A DNA stretch of 64,000 nt, taken from assembly GCA_910577175.1 (NCBI GenBank), contig CAJTLU010000008.1, positions 1 to 64,000 on the forward strand. Direction: 5' to 3'. The stretch comes from an uncultured Lachnospiraceae bacterium (GTDB lineage Bacteria > Bacillota > Clostridia > Lachnospirales > Lachnospiraceae). This document shows, one piece after another, positions 61,107-64,000 of this stretch. The translations under genes were made by a program, and so were the position numbers. Positions within the stretch are counted from its first letter, which is position 1. The number at the start of each line of letters is the position of its first letter. Under the pieces are notes generated by a model. That model was not told the origin of the DNA and ran no database searches. It saw only the letters and a list, made by a program, of their open reading frames with translations.

Positions 61107-63155
61107 TTACCGGAGCAGTCCGCTTAAATCTCCCGTATGCAGCACCGCCAGCTCGTGGAGCGCTCTGGTTGCCGCAACATAGAGAAGCTTTGCGTGCCCG
61201 TCGTCCGCCGGATAGTCCGCTTCGGTCGGATTATAAAGCAGTACCGCATCAAACTCCAGTCCTTTTGTATAATTCACCGGAAATACCATAATTCCGCTTT
61301 TAAATTCTGCCGTTTCAAGGTCGCCTCCCTCAATCGGAATCCGTACCGCCAGCTTCTTTGCCGTCTGCGCCGCCTCTGCCTCGTTCCGGCAGATAACCGC
61401 TATCGTATCATACCCATCCTCCCGCCATCCGGTCAGGACACGCTCTGCCTCCGCCAAAAGCTCCTTCTCTCCCTGGCACTGACCTACGGACACCGGATTC
61501 CCATGCCGGATAATCGGCTCAATCGTATAGCCGCGGAAGGAACCCTTGGCCAGGATGCCCTGTGCAAATTCTGAAATCTCCACTGTATTCCGGTAGCTTT
61601 TTGATAGCACCCGGAAGCTGTCCAGCTCGTTCGTCAGAAGCATCTGCCGCAGTTCCTCCCAGTCATTCAGTCCGAAACCGAAATGAATATTCTGCGACAC
61701 ATCGCCCATGACCGTATAGGTACAACGCGGAATACAAAAATGCAGTACATGGTATACCATCATGCCGAAATCCTGTGCCTCATCAATGACAATATGATGT
61801 GCCTCACGAATCGGGTCCGTCTCCTTAACGCGCTTATACAGATAAGCAAGCGCCGCCAGGTCATACACATCAAACTCCTTCCGCGGCTTCGCAGGCGGCA
61901 CCTCTCCCTGTTCCTGCAAAAACAGCTCATATAGCTCGTAAATCGGCTGCCTCCATTTCTTCCCGCCAAACCTCCAGCTGTAGTCCTTGATTAGCTGTCT
62001 CTTTTCCTCCGGCGTATAGGTCAAATCCATGCCGGTAATCAGGTTCTTTAAGCGCGTCAGCACCTTTGCATTAAGCGCATCAATTTTGGACTGGATGGAA
62101 AGCGCCGGATTTTCCATCCGGTACTGCCGTACCTGCTCGGCACTGTACAAGCAATCGTCCTCAAATAAAATATCCCTGTGCGGGATGACGTTCTCCTCTA
62201 ACCGCAGACAGAACGCCTCCAGCGCCCGGAACCATTCGGACGTTCCCTTATAAAAGTCTTTCTGTCCGCACGGCACTATCTTATACTTTTTTTCTTTCCA
62301 GTCCTCATACAAAAGCCGGACAAAAAGCTGTTCCATTGTCATCTGGCGCACGCCGCGCACATCTAACTCCGGCAGTACGCCGGTAATGTAATTTAACAGG
62401 ATCCGGTTGCTGCCGATAATGTAGAAATCATCCGGTTGGAAATCCCTCCCGTAATTGTATAGAATATAGGAAATGCGGTGCATTGCCACGGTTGTCTTTC
62501 CGCTGCCTGCCACACCCTGCACGATAAGATTCCGGTACGGGGATTTCCGTATAATTTCATTCTGCTCCTTTTGAATCGTTGCAATAATTTCTCCAAGCAC
62601 CGCTTCCTTGTTTTTCGCAAGATATTTCGTCAGGAGTTCATCATTTGCCACGACCTCGGAATCGTAATACTCTATCAGCTGGTCTTCACAAACTTCATAG
62701 GTACGCTTTTTCTGCAGCTCGATTGTAATTTCTTTCTTTTCCGGTGCCACATAGGAACACATGCCGAGACCGTTTTCATAATAGACATTTGCAATCGGGG
62801 CACGCCAGTCGATGATAACAATCGTCGTCCCATCTTTCATCACGCCGCCTTTTCCAATATAAAACGTTTCCTCTTCCCGGCCAGGTTCTTTAATATCAAT
62901 CCTGCCAAAATACGCCTTCTTTAACGCCCGCAGATTTTTTTCTAAGGCCTGCCGCATGTTGTTATGCATCGTAATTGTGTTGGATAGCTGGGTAAAAATC
63001 TCCGGGTCGTCATCATGGTAACGCTTGTACATATCCTGAATCTCTTCTCCCATTACAGCAACGTCTTTTTCGTATACCGCAATATTCTCCCGGATTACCT
63101 TCACACATTCCTTCAGATGCGCTTCTTCCCGTAACCGTTCCGTGTCTTTTTCCAT
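61107..63155 (-). CDS. HelD-like superfamily 1 DNA helicase
   Basis: A 682-residue ATPase. Walker A GVAGSGKTTVAMHR (about residue 210), Walker B with DEAQDF and further UvrD-type motifs are present. An N-terminal coiled-coil arm of about 110 residues, then FYIGKGGVMKDGTTIVIIDWRAPIANVYYE, is characteristic of HelD, which dissociates stalled RNA polymerase. Start at 63155 has GAAGGAGG 8 bases upstream; the longer frame from 63236 lacks it. No partner gene adjacent. Confidence 0.93.
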   Translation of the reverse strand: MEKDTERLREEAHLKECVKVIRENIAVYEKDVAVMGEEIQDMYKRYHDDDPEIFTQLSNTITMHNNMRQALEKNLRALKKAYFGRIDIKEPGREEETFYIGKGGVMKDGTTIVIIDWRAPIANVYYENGLGMCSYVAPEKKEITIELQKKRTYEVCEDQLIEYYDSEVVANDELLTKYLAKNKEAVLGEIIATIQKEQNEIIRKSPYRNLIVQGVAGSGKTTVAMHRISYILYNYGRDFQPDDFYIIGSNRILLNYITGVLPELDVRGVRQMTMEQLFVRLLYEDWKEKKYKIVPCGQKDFYKGTSEWFRALEAFCLRLEENVIPHRDILFEDDCLYSAEQVRQYRMENPALSIQSKIDALNAKVLTRLKNLITGMDLTYTPEEKRQLIKDYSWRFGGKKWRQPIYELYELFLQEQGEVPPAKPRKEFDVYDLAALAYLYKRVKETDPIREAHHIVIDEAQDFGMMVYHVLHFCIPRCTYTVMGDVSQNIHFGFGLNDWEELRQMLLTNELDSFRVLSKSYRNTVEISEFAQGILAKGSFRGYTIEPIIRHGNPVSVGQCQGEKELLAEAERVLTGWREDGYDTIAVICRNEAEAAQTAKKLAVRIPIEGGDLETAEFKSGIMVFPVNYTKGLEFDAVLLYNPTEADYPADDGHAKLLYVAATRALHELAVLHTGDLSGLLR

Positions 63156-63262
63156 TCTGATGTCCTCCTTCTTCCGACAGCTAACCGCATCCGTCTTGCA
63201 GACGCATCCGCGCTGCATACGGCCGGTATTAACCACCGGTACTTATGATAGCTACTATCTGG

Positions 63263-63411
63263 GTTCCCGCATTTTGTGCACCCTTTTTATTCCTGAGGCC
63301 GTGCAGCATTGTAATTTTGCATGCGCAAACACTCCGCCAGACTTCCTTTGCAAAATTACGGTGCCGCACAGCCCAGGTATCCTTCCGGGTCATTTAAAAA
63401 TGCGGAAAACC
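63263..63411 (+). repeat. Shortened relative of the palindromic element
   Basis: Ends GTTCCCGCATTTTGTGC and AAAAATGCGGAAAACC match the family loosely; an inner pair GTAATTTTGCATGCGC and TTTGCAAAATTACGG remains, with part of the core (ACTCCGCCAGACTTCC). It fills most of the 391-base gap between the HelD gene and the small plus-strand gene. Confidence 0.7.
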
Positions 63412-63546
63412 AGGAACTACTGCACTTCCTTCGTGCGCTTTTTCATAATACCATAAAATAAAAAAAATACTAGACTTTTCTTTTGAAATGTGATAACATA
63501 GATAATGAAGTGTAGGTAAAATTCGGGATTTAACGGAGGCATACTT

Positions 63547-63750
63547 ATGGAAGCAAAGAAAATCACGGTATTGCGCTCACTCAGCCTGCTTATCTTAGGA
63601 ATTACGACAGTAATACTTTTAGGAGCCCGCTTTATCGGCATCGAGTTGTCTGACATGACAATAAGAGTCCTTGGTATCGTCGACCTCATTACACTTCCTG
63701 TCCTGGCGTTTACAACATGGCGGATGTTCTTTCCACATAGGAGCTATTAA
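63547..63750 (+). CDS. Small two-span membrane protein, unknown
   Basis: A 67-residue hydrophobic protein with helices at about 9-29 and 40-60. RBS GGAGGCATACTT. No family recognised. It is followed by a clear terminator, which supports it as a real unit. Confidence 0.7.
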   Translation: MEAKKITVLRSLSLLILGITTVILLGARFIGIELSDMTIRVLGIVDLITLPVLAFTTWRMFFPHRSY

Positions 63751-63798
63751 GTTCCTGCACAGATGCCTATAACAGTCAAATACCCTATTAACAAAAAT

Positions 63799-63834
63799 AA
63801 AACAGGAGAGCTTTGTAAGCTACCCTGTTTTTTT
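63799..63834 (+). terminator. Terminator after the small membrane protein gene
   Basis: AACAGG...AGCTT pairs with AAGCT...CCTGTT (small interior loop), followed by TTTTTTT. Confidence 0.85.
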
Positions 63835-63880
63835 ATATATGCTGTCCTTTCCTGACTATCAAAAGCATATAAACTTCTAT

Positions 63881-64000
63881 TTACTTTCTGTCCATGTCTT
63901 TTCCGTCGCTTTGCTGCAAGTAAAACATCGCCTTCTGCGTTTCAATTTCCGCTCTCAATTCTTCCTCTGTCGGCAAATAAAGCTTATACTTGGATGCAAA
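63881..64000 (-). CDS. C-terminal end of a probable PDDEXK nuclease-family protein (partial)
   Basis: A reading frame enters from the right edge and ends TAA at 63881: the last 39 residues read FASKYKLYLPTEEELRAEIE... . The KLYLPTEEELRAEIE ending is the pattern of the DUF1016/YhcG-type PDDEXK nuclease family. Only the C terminus is in the window, so the assignment is tentative. It converges with the small membrane protein gene across the terminator. Confidence 0.5.
   Translation of the reverse strand, partial: FASKYKLYLPTEEELRAEIETQKAMFYLQQSDGKDMDRK

Overview
The window looks like chromosome from a low-to-mid GC Gram-positive anaerobe of the Clostridia, most probably a Lachnospiraceae. The signs are strong AGGAGG ribosome binding sites, a T-box before thrS, a lysine riboswitch before dapA-dapB, TTGACA-17-TATAAT promoters, SBP/HD-GYP/MCP signalling genes, a CotH-type kinase and many small intergenic palindromes. 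No rRNA, tRNA or CRISPR array was seen. The species is an inference from gene families and cannot be fixed from sequence alone.

Layout. 0-1.6 kb: end of an integrated element with a tyrosine recombinase abutting the 3' end of guaA. 1.6-5.4 kb: guaA (shortened amidotransferase domain) with a CofE-like gene, then a MarR regulator and a flavin-type oxidase family protein. 5.4-10 kb: lipoprotein, small protein, HD-GYP phosphodiesterase paired with a solute-binding lipoprotein. 10-19 kb: GH31 alpha-xylosidase-like enzyme, an exported multi-domain protein and a 1385-residue VWA protein, probably one transcription unit. 19-22.4 kb: two-component system facing a BIG2-domain exported protein. 22.7-25.2 kb: dapA-dapB under a lysine riboswitch whose leader carries a tandem repeat array. 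25.4-31.2 kb: GNAT acetyltransferase and a Dpp/Opp-type ABC importer operon. 31.6-35.8 kb: a membrane-anchored foldase-like protein and a two-component system whose regulator has an in-frame TAG. 36-41.4 kb: frameshifted acyltransferase, MgtC-like protein, solute-binding lipoprotein, chemoreceptor. 41.7-47.3 kb: small acidic membrane protein, anti-sigma/ECF sigma pair, CotH-type protein, prfC. 47.4-52.2 kb: repeats, a glycosyltransferase-like gene, two decayed genes, and a CheX-fusion/CheY pair interrupted by TAG. 52.4-57.5 kb: DUF1015 protein and a heterodimeric ABC exporter. 57.7-64 kb: T-box plus thrS lacking the TGS domain, nucleotidyltransferase, HelD-like helicase, a small membrane protein and the 3' end of a probable PDDEXK nuclease gene.

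The most unusual features are not single genes. One is a dispersed family of about 250 bp palindromic elements with ends resembling CTTGAGTTTCCGCA: three full copies and at least six partial or internally deleted relatives. Another is a 109 bp MITE-like element with 12 bp perfect terminal inverted repeats and a 6 bp target duplication. A third is a 48 bp promoter module shared by the response regulator and the neighbouring acyltransferase. A fourth is a cluster of five interrupted genes (two TAG stops, three frameshifted) between 35 and 52.3 kb. A fifth is the set of terminators that share a CGCACRAAGC-like loop.

Genes of one function tend to sit together: signalling (HD-GYP/SBP, three two-component or chemotaxis loci, ECF sigma) dominates, next to envelope proteins (VWA, BIG2, CotH, foldase) and importers/exporters. 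The picture is of a motile or surface-sensing gut-type Clostridium with a signal-rich envelope, but the habitat is inference.
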